A DNA stretch of 64,000 bases from Leptospira licerasiae serovar Varillal str. VAR 010 (GTDB lineage Bacteria > Spirochaetota > Leptospiria > Leptospirales > Leptospiraceae): contig NZ_AHOO02000012.1 in assembly GCF_000244755.1 (NCBI RefSeq), forward strand, positions 124,001-188,000, in the 5' to 3' direction. The notes below the pieces were generated by a model. It was not told the DNA's origin and ran no database searches. It saw only the letters and a list, made by a program, of their open reading frames with translations. Within the stretch, counting starts at the first letter, position 1. Every line of letters starts with the position of its first letter. Of the stretch, positions 25,915 to 35,685 are shown one piece after another. The translations under genes and the position numbers were made by a program.

Positions 25915-27021
25915 ATGGCAACCAAGGAGTTAAGAGAAGGATTTACTACGGGAGCCTGTTCCGCTGCAGCTGCAAAAGCTGCAACACGCGTTCTGGTCTT
26001 AGGCCAGACCATTACAGAAATTGAAACCACCCTCCCGAATAAAAGAAAAGTCACCTTCGAACTAAAACGTTGCGAGATTTCCGACGATAGCGCGGTTTGC
26101 AGTATTATAAAAGATGCAGGGGACGACCCTGATTGCACTCACGGTGCAGAGTTGACTGCAGTAGTAAAACTTAATCAAGAAAATAAGATCGTATTAAAGG
26201 GTGGAGAAGGAGTAGCGGTAGTCACTAAAGCAGGTCTAGGCTTAGAGATCGGAGAGCCTGCGATCAATCCGATCCCCAGAAAGAATATTACGGAAATGAT
26301 ATTGGAAGAGCTGATCGGTTCCACATTTTCAGGAGCAGAGGTCACTATCAGTGTTCCGGGCGGGCAAGAAATGGCTAAAAAAACGATGAACGAACGTTTA
26401 GGGCTCATCGGAGGCATTTCAATCTTAGGAACGACTGGTATCGTAAAACCGTATTCCACCGCGGCATATAAGGCAAGTGTAATACAAGCGATACAAGTCG
26501 CGAGAGAATATGGAGAACACTGTATCGTCTTAACCACAGGAGGGAAATCCGAAAAGTTTGCGATGGACCTTCTTCCTAACATCAACGAGATCGCTTTTAT
26601 CCAAGTCGGCGACTTTATAGGAACCGGGATCAAGACGGCGATCAAAGAGGATATCCGTCATGTGATCATTGTTGGAATGATTGGAAAACTCTCCAAAATG
26701 GCTGATGGAGTCATGATGACTCACAGAGGAGGTTCTTCCGTTAATACAAAGATGCTTGCAAAAATTGCAAGAACTTTGGAAATCCCCGAGCCTGTCTGCT
26801 CGGACATAGAAGCAGCAAATACGGCAAGGCATGTATTAGATATCTGTAAAGAATCTGGACATTTTCACATCACCACTAGGATCTGCGAGATCGTTTCTGA
26901 GAATTGTTCGAGGCACGGATTAGGACTAAGAGTTTCGGCCTACATGGTCGATTTCGACGGAGCACTTTTAGGAAAATTCGAGGCTCCGGAAAACTGGGGA
27001 ATTAAAGGAGAAGCGGAATAA
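25915..27021 (+). CDS. cbiD: CbiD, cobalt-precorrin-5B C1-methyltransferase
   Basis: 368 residues. The N-terminal LREGFTTGACSAAAAKAA is the CbiD signature. SVPGGQEMAKKTMNERLG, GISILGTTGIVKPYS and the later MIGKLSKMADGVMMTHRGG also match. CbiD belongs to the anaerobic (cobalt-early) route and methylates C1 after CbiG ring contraction. Its stop abuts the cbiC start (taaATG). Confidence 0.96.
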   Translation: MATKELREGFTTGACSAAAAKAATRVLVLGQTITEIETTLPNKRKVTFELKRCEISDDSAVCSIIKDAGDDPDCTHGAELTAVVKLNQENKIVLKGGEGVAVVTKAGLGLEIGEPAINPIPRKNITEMILEELIGSTFSGAEVTISVPGGQEMAKKTMNERLGLIGGISILGTTGIVKPYSTAAYKASVIQAIQVAREYGEHCIVLTTGGKSEKFAMDLLPNINEIAFIQVGDFIGTGIKTAIKEDIRHVIIVGMIGKLSKMADGVMMTHRGGSSVNTKMLAKIARTLEIPEPVCSDIEAANTARHVLDICKESGHFHITTRICEIVSENCSRHGLGLRVSAYMVDFDGALLGKFEAPENWGIKGEAE

Positions 27022-27690
27022 ATGAACGACATGCGGCAGATGACTTCCCTTGGAAGAGAAATCGAAAATAATTCTTTTGCGATCATAGACGAAGAAGCGG
27101 GAAACCATTTCCATCCGCCGGACGATTGGGAAGTTGTCAGAAGGATCATACATGCCACTGCAGATTTTGAATATAGAGATCTAACAAAGATCCATGAGAA
27201 TGCGATCCAAGGCGGAATCAAAGCATTAAAGAAAGGTTGTGCGATTATATGTGATGTGCAGATGATCATCGCCGGTTTAAACAGCGATCGTTTGGATACT
27301 TATGGTTGCAAAACTTATACCTTCATAAGTGACCGGGAAATAATCCAGAAAGCAAAGGAAAATAATTCCACAAGAGCAATTGAGTCCATGCGAAAGGCTT
27401 CTAATTTAGGACTTTTGAATGGAAGCGTAATCGCGATCGGAAATGCGCCTACAGCTCTATTGGAGATCGTAAGACTAGTAAAAGAAGAAGGAGTCCGCCC
27501 TTCCCTTGTGATCGGAGTTCCGGTTGGATTTGTTTCAGCGGCAGAATCTAAAGAAGCTTTATTGGACATCAAATTCCAATCAGAATATTCCATCCCTTAC
27601 ATACTTACTCGAGGAAGAAAAGGCGGAAGCACAATCGCTGTTTCCATTATACATGCTCTTCTACTCCTTTCAACGGAGAAAAAATATTGA
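27022..27690 (+). CDS. cbiC: Precorrin-8X methylmutase (CbiC/CobH)
   Basis: 222 residues. RIIHATADFEYRDL includes the catalytic His region. AIQGGIKALKKGCAIICDVQ, GLNSDRL and SVIAIGNAPTALLEIV are all family hallmarks, and the final VGVPVGFVSAAESKEAL matches the CobH C-terminus. The enzyme moves the C11 methyl to C12 to give cobyrinate. Its stop overlaps the TTG start of the next gene. Confidence 0.95.
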   Translation: MNDMRQMTSLGREIENNSFAIIDEEAGNHFHPPDDWEVVRRIIHATADFEYRDLTKIHENAIQGGIKALKKGCAIICDVQMIIAGLNSDRLDTYGCKTYTFISDREIIQKAKENNSTRAIESMRKASNLGLLNGSVIAIGNAPTALLEIVRLVKEEGVRPSLVIGVPVGFVSAAESKEALLDIKFQSEYSIPYILTRGRKGGSTIAVSIIHALLLLSTEKKY

Positions 27691-28913
27691 AAGCTGTTAC
27701 AGTCATAGGGATCGGAGACGACGGTTGTGTCGGACTATCCAGCAAGGCAATGGGTGCGGTTGCAAGGGCAAGGATCCTTGCAGGAGGAGAAAGACATTTG
27801 GACTTCTTTCCTCAATTTGATGGAGAAAGGATCATCATTAAAAGTGACGTTGTTCGTACTGCGGAGAAAATCGCAGAACTTTCAGCGGAGCATACGATAT
27901 GTGTACTTGCTTCCGGAGATCCTTTGTTTTTTGGGATCGGAAATCTGATCTTAAAAAAAGTGGGAAAAGATCATGTAGAATTTATACCTGCTCCAAGTTC
28001 CGTTCAAAACGCTTTTTCTAAGATAGGGGTAAAATGGGACGACTCGTCCTTTCTCTCATTGCATGGAAGACCGATCGAAGGATTCATTACAAAATTACAA
28101 AGCATATCCAAGATAGCCTGTCTCACCGACGAGGTAAACTCCCCTTCCAAGATAGCAAAGCATCTATTAGATTATTCTGAAATAGATTGGAAGGCGTTCG
28201 TTTGTGAAAATCTGGGAGGAAAGAACGAGAAGGTCCGCGAATTCGAACTGGAAACTTTAGCGAATACTCCTGACATTTCCGACCTAAACGTACTTATTCT
28301 ACTTAGAAAAGATCAAAATTGGAAACCTTCTCCGCTTCTTCCCTTTTTAGGAGAAGACGAATATGCGAAACGTCTTCCCAAGAAAGGACTTATTACAAAA
28401 AAAGAAGTCAGAATTCTTTCGCTCTCTTCATTGGAGATCCGACCGAATTCGGTAGTCTGGGACATCGGAGCAGGCTCCGGAGCCGTTTCTATAGAAGCTG
28501 CAAGAATTGCCAAAGAGGGAAAAGTTTACGCTATAGAAGTAGATCCGGAAGGAATAGAGATCTGCCGACAAAATATCTTCTCCCATAAAACAGATAATGT
28601 TTTCTTAATACACGGAAAAGCTCCTCAGGCGCTAATCGATCTACCATTACCAAACTGTGTATTTATCGGAGGTTCTAAAGGGAATATGAAAGAGATCATA
28701 GAACTTTCTTGGGAAAAATTAAGATCCGACGGATGTTTAGTGGCAAATGCAATCACCCTGGACAATGTTTCCGAGGCTTACAAAACATTCAGAGAATTGG
28801 GTCTAACTCCGGAAGTAAGTCTGATCAATATATCCAGAGGACAAAAACTCGCCGATTACCTCAGATACGAGGCGTTAAATCCGATCCATATATTTAAAAT
28901 AAGGAAATCGTAA
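27687..28913 (+). CDS. cobL: Precorrin-6Y C5,15-methyltransferase/decarboxylase (CbiE-CbiT fusion, CobL)
   Basis: 408 residues. The N-terminal CbiE half (1-210) has VIGIGDDGCVGLS, LASGDPLFFGIG and AFSKIGVKWDDSSFLSLHGR. The C-terminal CbiT half (about 225-408) has a SAM motif, VVWDIGAGSGAVSIEAARI. The fusion is the CobL architecture. The start is TTG (27687), overlapping the previous stop. It methylates C5 and C15 and decarboxylates the C12 acetate chain. Confidence 0.95.
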   Translation: MKAVTVIGIGDDGCVGLSSKAMGAVARARILAGGERHLDFFPQFDGERIIIKSDVVRTAEKIAELSAEHTICVLASGDPLFFGIGNLILKKVGKDHVEFIPAPSSVQNAFSKIGVKWDDSSFLSLHGRPIEGFITKLQSISKIACLTDEVNSPSKIAKHLLDYSEIDWKAFVCENLGGKNEKVREFELETLANTPDISDLNVLILLRKDQNWKPSPLLPFLGEDEYAKRLPKKGLITKKEVRILSLSSLEIRPNSVVWDIGAGSGAVSIEAARIAKEGKVYAIEVDPEGIEICRQNIFSHKTDNVFLIHGKAPQALIDLPLPNCVFIGGSKGNMKEIIELSWEKLRSDGCLVANAITLDNVSEAYKTFRELGLTPEVSLINISRGQKLADYLRYEALNPIHIFKIRKS

Positions 28914-28921
28914 TACTTTTT

Positions 28922-29689
28922 ATGAATGTTAAAACTAAATTCGGAAAATTATTCGGCGTCGGAGTTGGTCCAGGCGCAACGGATCTAATTACTCTCAGAG
29001 CGGTCCATGTTCTGAACACCGTTCCCGTATTAGCTATTCCAAAAAGCAGCGAATCACTTCCTTCATTTTCCTGGAGAGTATGCTCCCCCATTGTGCAGGA
29101 AAATGAATCTCAGGAGAAATTGTTCCTACATTTCCCGATGACCAAAGATCCGAATGTCCTAATCCCGGCTTGGGATAAAGCATTCAAAGAAATAGGAATA
29201 AGATTAGAAAAAGGTTTAGATGTCGCCTTCATCACGCAAGGAGACCCTTCTGTGTATAGCTCTTGGAGTTATTTATTAGATGAAGCGCCGGAAAGATGGC
29301 CGGGCATAGAGATCGAAATTGTTCCGGCGGTCTCTTCCATTACAGCTATTCCCGCGAGTTTGCTTACTCCTCTTGCAGACGGGAGAGAAAGATTCTGCGT
29401 TCTTCCGGCAACCTATGGATTGGAAGATCTGGAAAAACTCATCCAAGATTTCGATACGATTGTTCTGACTAAAGTAGGACAAGTCGTTCCCGAATTAATA
29501 AATATATTAAAAAAACAAAATATTTTAGAAAATGCAACTTATGTTTCCTATGGAACGACCGACCGCCAAAGGATAGTAAAAGATATTGAGTCGATCAAGA
29601 ACGAAAGTTGCGATTATTTTTCTATGGTTGTAATTTCCATCCGAAAAAGAAAAGGCGTCTTAAGAGGTATCTCGGATGATTCTGAGTAG
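28922..29689 (+). CDS. cobI: Precorrin-2/cobalt-factor-II C20-methyltransferase (CobI/CbiL)
   Basis: 255 residues of the tetrapyrrole methylase fold. FGVGVGPGATDLITLRAVHV forms the N-terminal P-loop-like motif, and FITQGDPSVYSSWSYL and EIVPAVSSITAIPASL follow in order. These are typical of CbiL/CobI. The C20 methyl it adds is lost at ring contraction. The stop overlaps the cbiG start by 14 bp. Confidence 0.94.
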   Translation: MNVKTKFGKLFGVGVGPGATDLITLRAVHVLNTVPVLAIPKSSESLPSFSWRVCSPIVQENESQEKLFLHFPMTKDPNVLIPAWDKAFKEIGIRLEKGLDVAFITQGDPSVYSSWSYLLDEAPERWPGIEIEIVPAVSSITAIPASLLTPLADGRERFCVLPATYGLEDLEKLIQDFDTIVLTKVGQVVPELINILKKQNILENATYVSYGTTDRQRIVKDIESIKNESCDYFSMVVISIRKRKGVLRGISDDSE

Positions 29690-30830
29690 AAAACCCTACG
29701 CAATATACGTAATCACCAAACACGGTCTTAAAACGGGGATAGAGTTACTTTATTCTATAGGTGAAGCAGAGCTATTCGTTTCTCCTAAATTCATTTCGGA
29801 AGCCCCGGAGGGATCCAAACTATTAAACCTTCCGATGGAACCTACTCTGAGAGAAACTTTTACGGAATACGATTGCCATATTTTTGTGATTAGCGTTGGC
29901 GCGGTAGTTAGGATGATTTCTCCACTTTTGGTCAGCAAAAAAACAGATCCAGCAGTTCTCTGCATAGACGACCAAGCAAAATTCACCGTTTGCCTGCTGT
30001 CCGGCCATGTAGGAAGAGGTAATTTTTTTACTCAGAGAATTTCAGATCTCTTAGGAAATATTCCGGTCATCACAACTGCATCCGATGTTTCCGGTACTTT
30101 GACTGTGGATATTTTAGGAAGAGAACTGGGCTGGAGTTTGGACGATCATGATAGAAACGTAACTAAGGCATGCGCCGCCGTAGTGAACGAGACTAAAGTT
30201 TTGTTCGTGCAAGAGACTGGCGAGCCGAACTTTTGGCCTTTGGAAAAAGATCTTCCCAAAGGTGTGGAATATTCTCTCAACTTGGAGAACGTCGTTCCGG
30301 AAAATTATGAGATCATATTGATCGCAAGCGATAGGACCGACATCAAAACAAAAACTCCGGAAGTATATTCAAATTCAGTGATATATAGACCTAAGTCCCT
30401 AATTTTAGGATTAGGGTGCGACAAAGGGATTCCAATAGAAGTAGTAGAGAATGGGATATTAAAAGTATTAAAAGAATACGATCTTTCTCTTGAAAGCGTA
30501 AAAGGGATCGCAAGCGTAGATGCTAAAAAAGAAGAGCCTGCTTTTTTGGAAATTTCCCAAAAATATGGATGGGAATTCATAACCTTCTCTCCCGAAAAAT
30601 TAGATCATGTCGAAGGAATTTCAGAAATCTCTAAAGCAGCTTCCGAATATGTAGGCACACGCTCCGTAAGCGAGGCGGCTGCACTTCTTCTGTCCGGATC
30701 GGATAGATTGCTCGTTACTAAGCAGAAATACAAAGAAACGGAAGGCGGCAAAAATCTCACAGTAGCAATTGCAAGAATACAATTTGCAGCAAGGCCGCAA
30801 ATTTACTCGGCAAACCTGGAGAAAGTATGA
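29676..30830 (+). CDS. cbiG: CbiG, cobalt-precorrin-5A hydrolase
   Basis: 384 residues with the three CbiG regions. The N-terminal part contains VISVGAVVRMISPLLVSKKT, LCIDDQAKFTVCLLSGHVG and PVITTASDVSGTLTVD. A central linker follows. The C-terminal CbiG_C domain (about 245-375) has LILGLGCDKGIPIEVVENGI, GIASVDAKKEEPAFLEIS and ARIQFAA. CbiG opens the delta-lactone and releases acetaldehyde in the anaerobic route, so together with CbiD and CbiX it fixes the pathway type. Confidence 0.95.
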   Translation: MILSRKPYAIYVITKHGLKTGIELLYSIGEAELFVSPKFISEAPEGSKLLNLPMEPTLRETFTEYDCHIFVISVGAVVRMISPLLVSKKTDPAVLCIDDQAKFTVCLLSGHVGRGNFFTQRISDLLGNIPVITTASDVSGTLTVDILGRELGWSLDDHDRNVTKACAAVVNETKVLFVQETGEPNFWPLEKDLPKGVEYSLNLENVVPENYEIILIASDRTDIKTKTPEVYSNSVIYRPKSLILGLGCDKGIPIEVVENGILKVLKEYDLSLESVKGIASVDAKKEEPAFLEISQKYGWEFITFSPEKLDHVEGISEISKAASEYVGTRSVSEAAALLLSGSDRLLVTKQKYKETEGGKNLTVAIARIQFAARPQIYSANLEKV

Positions 30831-32275
30831 AAGGAAAATTGAATATTGTGGGTATAGGTCCGGGAAACGATTTACATATTACTCCCGCCGCATTATCCGC
30901 AATAAAAGAAGCGGATTCTATAATAGGATACACAACTTACATCAATTTGGTGAAACATCATTTGAGCGGAAAACAAGTCACTCGCACAGGAATGACTGAA
31001 GAGATAACTCGTGCTCAAACTGCTGTGGAATCCGCGAAATCCGGACAAACCGTAACATTGATCTCTTCAGGAGACGCAGGTGTTTACGGAATGGCAGGTC
31101 TCGTATTCGAAGTTTTAAGGAATACCGGTTGGAAAAAAGGAGACTCTCCCGAGATTAGAATGATCCCAGGCATTAGCGCAGATAGTTCTTGCGGTTCTCT
31201 TGTAGGAGCTCCAATGGTCCACGATTCAGCCAGGATCTCTCTCTCCGATCTTTTAACTCCTTGGACTGTGATCGAGAACCGTATCGAGTCTGCGGCAAAG
31301 GGAGACTTTGTGATCAATCTATATAATCCTGCTTCCGGGAGAAGACAAAGGCAAATCGTGGAAGCTGCTCGTATCATCAAAAAATACAGGACCGGAACTA
31401 CTCCAGTTGCACTCGTCAAGAGCGCATATCGTAGACAGGAGAATATCCAATTTTCCGATTTGGATCATTTTCTGGAATTTGAGATCGGAATGAATACTAC
31501 AGTTATCATAGGGTCTTCTCAATCGTTTGTTTATGAAGGATTTTTTGTAACCCCAAGAGGATACGGAAACAAATACTCTTTGGAAGACGGCTCTTTAAAG
31601 CCGGGGCAAAACAGAGCGGTCTCTCTCAGAACGGAAAACGATCTTGCTAGCAGGATTCCAGAAGAATTACCTTCTCCTAATTTAAATATTACTAAAATAC
31701 AAGGTGCATTCGTAAAAACGAGCACGACCTTTTACGAACAAGAAACAGAAGAAGTCCATATAGAGGATTCTTCTGTGGAAACCGCTTTAAAGGCGTTACA
31801 ATTCTTAGAGATTGCTCCTCGAAAAAAGGAAGGAAAGATCGAGGAATTCAAGTCGGAAGAAAAAATCCATTATTTAGGGCGCATAGGCGGAGCTATTCTT
31901 TATAAAAATGAAGAAGACTACTATCTGATAGGAAAATTAAAACGACCTACTGAAATGGAAACTTTCGGTTTTTATGATCTGACAGAGCAAGATCAAAAAT
32001 TGACAAAGCTAAAAATTAAAGACCGTAAAATCGTTTTGCAGAACCGTTTTGATATTTTAATCACATTCGTTTCAAAAGCTTCTCCTCAGGAAGTTTATGA
32101 CCTATTTTCCATTTATAGAAATTCATCCATTAGCGAAAGACTCTGGAATTATGTTTTAGAAAATAGTCGAACTATTTTGTCCGAAAATAATACGTACGCG
32201 GATGCAAGATGGCTCGGGCATTCTCCCAAACAAGTTTGGTCTTCCTTTAGAGACAGTATTTTAAAATGCGATTGA
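30827..32275 (+). CDS. cobJ: Precorrin-3B C17-methyltransferase (CobJ/CbiH) with unexplained C-terminal half
   Basis: 482 residues, about twice the family's normal length. Residues 1 to about 245 are the methylase, with VGIGPGNDLHITPAALSAI, LISSGDAGVYGMAGLVFEVL and NLYNPASGRRQRQ. The remaining ~235 residues have no close pattern I recognise. They contain LGRIGGAILYKNEEDYYLIG and ARWLGHSPKQVWSSFRDS and only one Cys (next to last residue). They therefore do not resemble the cluster-binding extension of long CbiH60-type enzymes, which carries a cysteine motif. Start overlaps the cbiG stop (ATGA). Confidence 0.93.
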   Translation: MKGKLNIVGIGPGNDLHITPAALSAIKEADSIIGYTTYINLVKHHLSGKQVTRTGMTEEITRAQTAVESAKSGQTVTLISSGDAGVYGMAGLVFEVLRNTGWKKGDSPEIRMIPGISADSSCGSLVGAPMVHDSARISLSDLLTPWTVIENRIESAAKGDFVINLYNPASGRRQRQIVEAARIIKKYRTGTTPVALVKSAYRRQENIQFSDLDHFLEFEIGMNTTVIIGSSQSFVYEGFFVTPRGYGNKYSLEDGSLKPGQNRAVSLRTENDLASRIPEELPSPNLNITKIQGAFVKTSTTFYEQETEEVHIEDSSVETALKALQFLEIAPRKKEGKIEEFKSEEKIHYLGRIGGAILYKNEEDYYLIGKLKRPTEMETFGFYDLTEQDQKLTKLKIKDRKIVLQNRFDILITFVSKASPQEVYDLFSIYRNSSISERLWNYVLENSRTILSENNTYADARWLGHSPKQVWSSFRDSILKCD

Positions 32276-32285
32276 GGGAATTAAT

Positions 32286-33068
32286 ATGAAAGTATATATC
32301 ATCGGTGCCGGTCCGGGAGATCCGGATCTAATCACTATCAAAGGAGCAAGACTCGTAGAAACCTGCCCCGTCGTAATTTATACTGGATCTCTTGTACCTC
32401 AAAGAGTTATAGAAAGGGCGGCTCCAAATGCAACAGTATTAGATTCTTCTAAAATGACTTTAGAAGATATTATTTCTATCTTAGAGGAAGCCAAGAGTAA
32501 GGATCAGGATGTTGCAAGAGTCCACACTGGAGATCCCTCCATTTTCGGATCCACAGCCGAACAAATGAGAAAAATGGATGAACTGGGGATTCCTTATGAG
32601 ATCGTTCCCGGAGTTTCTTCCTTTACTGCCGCTGCGGCGATGCTAGGAAAGGAACTCACTCTTCCCGAAGTTTCCCAATCGGTAGTGATCACTCGTGCGG
32701 AAGGAAGAACTCCAATGCCGGAAAAAGAGAAGTTGGAGACTTTTGCTTCCACCGGGGCTACTTTGGTTTTCTTTTTAAGTGTTTTACATATTCGTAAAAT
32801 TGTAGAAGAACTTATTCCCCATTATGGTTTGGATTGTCCGGTTTCTGTCGTACAGAAAGCGACCTGGCCTGAACAAAAGATAGTTACAGGGACATTGGAA
32901 AATATAAGCTCAAAGGTGAAGGAACAAAAGATCACTGCTACTGCGATCATATTCGTAGGCAAAGTATTGGACTGCGATGATTTTGCAGATTCCAGACTTT
33001 ATGCCTCAGACTTCTCTCATAAATTCAGAAAAGCGAATAAGAAACAAATTGTTTCGGAAATATTATGA
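32286..33068 (+). CDS. cobM: Precorrin-4 C11-methyltransferase (CobM/CbiF)
   Basis: 260 residues. YIIGAGPGDPDLITIKGARL, VIYTGSLVPQRVI, VARVHTGDPSIFGSTAEQM and EIVPGVSSFTAAAAMLGKEL are the standard CbiF/CobM landmarks. It methylates C11. The SD is not strong, but the gene lies 10 bp after cobJ, and its stop overlaps the cobO start. Confidence 0.96.
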   Translation: MKVYIIGAGPGDPDLITIKGARLVETCPVVIYTGSLVPQRVIERAAPNATVLDSSKMTLEDIISILEEAKSKDQDVARVHTGDPSIFGSTAEQMRKMDELGIPYEIVPGVSSFTAAAAMLGKELTLPEVSQSVVITRAEGRTPMPEKEKLETFASTGATLVFFLSVLHIRKIVEELIPHYGLDCPVSVVQKATWPEQKIVTGTLENISSKVKEQKITATAIIFVGKVLDCDDFADSRLYASDFSHKFRKANKKQIVSEIL

Positions 33069-33598
33069 ACTCTTCACCGAATAAAAAAGGACTCATCTTA
33101 GTATTCACAGGCCCCGGAAAGGGAAAAACTACCGCGGCTTTAGGAATTCTATTCAGAGCATTAGGAAGAGAAATGAAATGTGGTGTTGTTCAGTTTCTTA
33201 AAGGAAAATGGGAGACTGGAGAGAGAAAATTCGCAAAAACCATCCCGGATCTGGATTTTCATGTAATGGGCCTCGGCTTTACCTGGGAAAGCGATGATCT
33301 AGATAGGGACAAAAAAGCGGCGAGATCAGCCTGGGAAAAATCCTGTGAGATGATATTATCAGAAAATTATAAAATCATTATACTCGACGAGATAACTTAC
33401 GCTTTCCATTACGGTTGGCTTACTCCTGAAGAAGTTTCGGAGGTCCTATCCAAAAAACCATTAGATCTACATATCGTTCTTACTGGCAGAAATTGCCCAA
33501 GCCTTTTAACCGATATAGCCGATCTAGTTACACATATAGATTCCCCCAAACATCCTTTCAAAAAAGGAATTCCGGCTCAACTTGGGATAGATTATTAA
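33065..33598 (+). CDS. cobO: Cob(I)yrinic acid a,c-diamide adenosyltransferase (CobO/BtuR/CobA type)
   Basis: 177 residues. The P-loop FTGPGKGKTTAALGILFRAL, then GVVQFLKGKWETGE, IILDEITYAFHYGWL and VLTGRNCPSLL, match the CobO/BtuR family throughout. It transfers the adenosyl group from ATP to Co(I) corrinoid and needs a separate reductase; the FNR-like gene at 25156 is a local candidate. Confidence 0.95.
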   Translation: MNSSPNKKGLILVFTGPGKGKTTAALGILFRALGREMKCGVVQFLKGKWETGERKFAKTIPDLDFHVMGLGFTWESDDLDRDKKAARSAWEKSCEMILSENYKIIILDEITYAFHYGWLTPEEVSEVLSKKPLDLHIVLTGRNCPSLLTDIADLVTHIDSPKHPFKKGIPAQLGIDY

Positions 33599-33604
33599 AA
33601 AATC

Positions 33605-34984
33605 ATGATTCAAGAGATCAAAATACCTAGGATACTGATCTCCGGATCAGGAAGTGGGACAGGAAAGACCACGGTCACAATAGCGCTCACCAAAGCATTA
33701 CAAGCTCGAGGCTTAAAGGTTTCAGTATTCAAATGTGGACCTGATTATATAGATCCGGGTTATCATTCCTTCGTCACAGGCAAAACCTGTCAAAATTTAG
33801 ATGGCTGGTTAATGGGAAAAGAATCCGTAATTTCCAGTTTTATAAGCACAAGCAAAGGATCGGACATCTCCATCATCGAGGGAGTGATGGGATTATTCGA
33901 CGGGCATTCTCCCAATTCTGAAGCAGGCTCCACTGCAGAAATTGCAAAATGGCTACAAGTCCCTACTATCATATTGATAGATGCATCCGGAATGGCGGCC
34001 ACATTTTCAGCTATCGCCTCCGGTATCAAAAATTATGACCCAAACGTTCCAGTTCAAGGCTTCGTTGCAAATTTTATCGGAAGCAAGAGCCATCTTTCCA
34101 TTATAGAAACTGCAAGTAGTCCTTTGCGCGTCTTAGGGGGATTTCCTAAATCTTACGAATATTCCTTTCCGGAAAGGCATTTGGGACTTCATTCAGCCGG
34201 CCCGGATATTTTGACGGATGAAAAACTTTCCTTCTGGAAAAACCTATCGGAAGAATGGTTGAAGATAGATAATATCTTAGAGATCGCAAACTCAGCACCT
34301 CCAATTTTAACGGAAACATCCGCAGAGATCCAAATTAAGGATAAGAATTGTAAGATCGGGGTGGCCTACGATGAAGCATTCCATTTTTATTATGAAGATA
34401 ATTTTAAAAAATTGAGAGAAGAAGGAGCCGAACTATTTTTCTTCTCGCCTATAAGAGATACTAAACTTCCCGAAGTAGATGGACTGTACTTAGGCGGGGG
34501 ATATCCGGAGCTATTCGCCGATAGTTTATCGAAAAATCGAAATCTATTGGAAGAGATCAAAAATTTTGCAAATTTACAAAGGCCTATCTACGCGGAATGC
34601 GGAGGATTGATGTATCTTTCTTCCGAAATCCAAAACATACAGGGGCAAAGTTTTCCTATGGTAGGCCTTATCCCGGGCAAGACTGTCATGAGCTCTAAAC
34701 TAAAAAGCTTAGGTTATGTTGAAGTTAATACGCAAAGAAAAACGATCTTAGGAGAGGCAGGTACCCGCTTTAGAGGACATCAATTCAGATATTCAGATCT
34801 GATTTTGGAAAATGAAGATGAGTCGTTATTCTCCTATTGTATTAGAAAACGTAAATCAGAACAAACAACCAGAGAAGGTTATACAATCTCCAATGTTTTG
34901 GCAAGTTACGTACATGCACATTGGGCTTCGAACACAGAAATCCCGAAAAATTTTCTATCTTCTTGCCGGAGATCTAAAGTTTGA
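33605..34984 (+). CDS. cbiA: Cobyrinic acid a,c-diamide synthase (CbiA/CobB)
   Basis: 459 residues. The dethiobiotin-synthetase-like ATP domain has ISGSGSGTGKTTVTIALT and VFKCGPDYIDPGYH, then EGVMGLFDG. The C-terminal class-I glutaminase-like domain has GLYLGGGYPELFADSL, the catalytic Cys in YAECGGLMYLS, and ASYVHAHWAS with the His. It amidates the a and c side chains using glutamine. The stop overlaps a TTG start of cbiZ. Confidence 0.95.
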   Translation: MIQEIKIPRILISGSGSGTGKTTVTIALTKALQARGLKVSVFKCGPDYIDPGYHSFVTGKTCQNLDGWLMGKESVISSFISTSKGSDISIIEGVMGLFDGHSPNSEAGSTAEIAKWLQVPTIILIDASGMAATFSAIASGIKNYDPNVPVQGFVANFIGSKSHLSIIETASSPLRVLGGFPKSYEYSFPERHLGLHSAGPDILTDEKLSFWKNLSEEWLKIDNILEIANSAPPILTETSAEIQIKDKNCKIGVAYDEAFHFYYEDNFKKLREEGAELFFFSPIRDTKLPEVDGLYLGGGYPELFADSLSKNRNLLEEIKNFANLQRPIYAECGGLMYLSSEIQNIQGQSFPMVGLIPGKTVMSSKLKSLGYVEVNTQRKTILGEAGTRFRGHQFRYSDLILENEDESLFSYCIRKRKSEQTTREGYTISNVLASYVHAHWASNTEIPKNFLSSCRRSKV

Positions 34985-35685
34985 GCTTTTTTCAGCAGGA
35001 TAAAATTCAGGTGTCCGAGAGATGGTTGGAACTCGGACTTTCAAAACCTCACTCTTCTTTAAGTTGGGCAGTCGTAGGCGGAGGATACTTAACCACAAAC
35101 AAAGCGTATTGGCTAAAAGTCTCCAATTCGGAATTAAGTCCGGAGATCATTCCGGAAAAATTTTATAGAGATAGATTAGTAGAAAAAGGAGAAACTGAAG
35201 AAGTTTTAGGTTTTATGACAAGCGCTTCTCTCTTAAATTATTCAGTATCGGAAAAAAGTGTGGAAGGACTACACGTAAGATCCATTGCAACAGTAGGTTT
35301 AGGAAATTCCGTCAGAGTAGGAAATCTTCCCAAGCATAAGAATAAAATTGGAACGATCAACCTACTCATCCAAACTTCGGAAGCTCTCACCTTCTCCGCA
35401 AGTATAGAAGCGATCGCAATAGCTTCCGAGGCAAGGACTCTTGCCGTTTTAGAGTCGGAGGTTGAAACTCAAACTGAGAAAAAATATGCGACCGGTACCG
35501 GGACGGATTGTATCGGAATTATCTCTCCCCTCGGAACGAACGGAATAGACTATGTCGGAAAGCATACCGCCTTCGGATATTTGATCGGAGCCGCCTCTCT
35601 TGAAGCGACTAGGCTTGGTATACTTAAATGGAAAAAATCAAAAAGTCTCCTGCACGTAGCACAGAATGGTTCCTTAATTATATGA
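34981..35685 (+). CDS. cbiZ: CbiZ, adenosylcobinamide amidohydrolase
   Basis: 234 residues. The start is TTG, overlapping the cbiA stop. SWAVVGGGYLTTNKAYWLKV, FMTSASLLNYSV, ATVGLGNSVRVG, the signature TGTGTDCIGIISPLG and YVGKHTAFGYLIGAASLEA all match CbiZ. This salvage enzyme, first described in archaea, cleaves the aminopropanol side chain of imported adenosylcobinamide to regenerate cobyric acid. Its presence beside a full synthesis set indicates that foreign corrinoids are remodelled. Confidence 0.93.
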   Translation: MSFFQQDKIQVSERWLELGLSKPHSSLSWAVVGGGYLTTNKAYWLKVSNSELSPEIIPEKFYRDRLVEKGETEEVLGFMTSASLLNYSVSEKSVEGLHVRSIATVGLGNSVRVGNLPKHKNKIGTINLLIQTSEALTFSASIEAIAIASEARTLAVLESEVETQTEKKYATGTGTDCIGIISPLGTNGIDYVGKHTAFGYLIGAASLEATRLGILKWKKSKSLLHVAQNGSLII

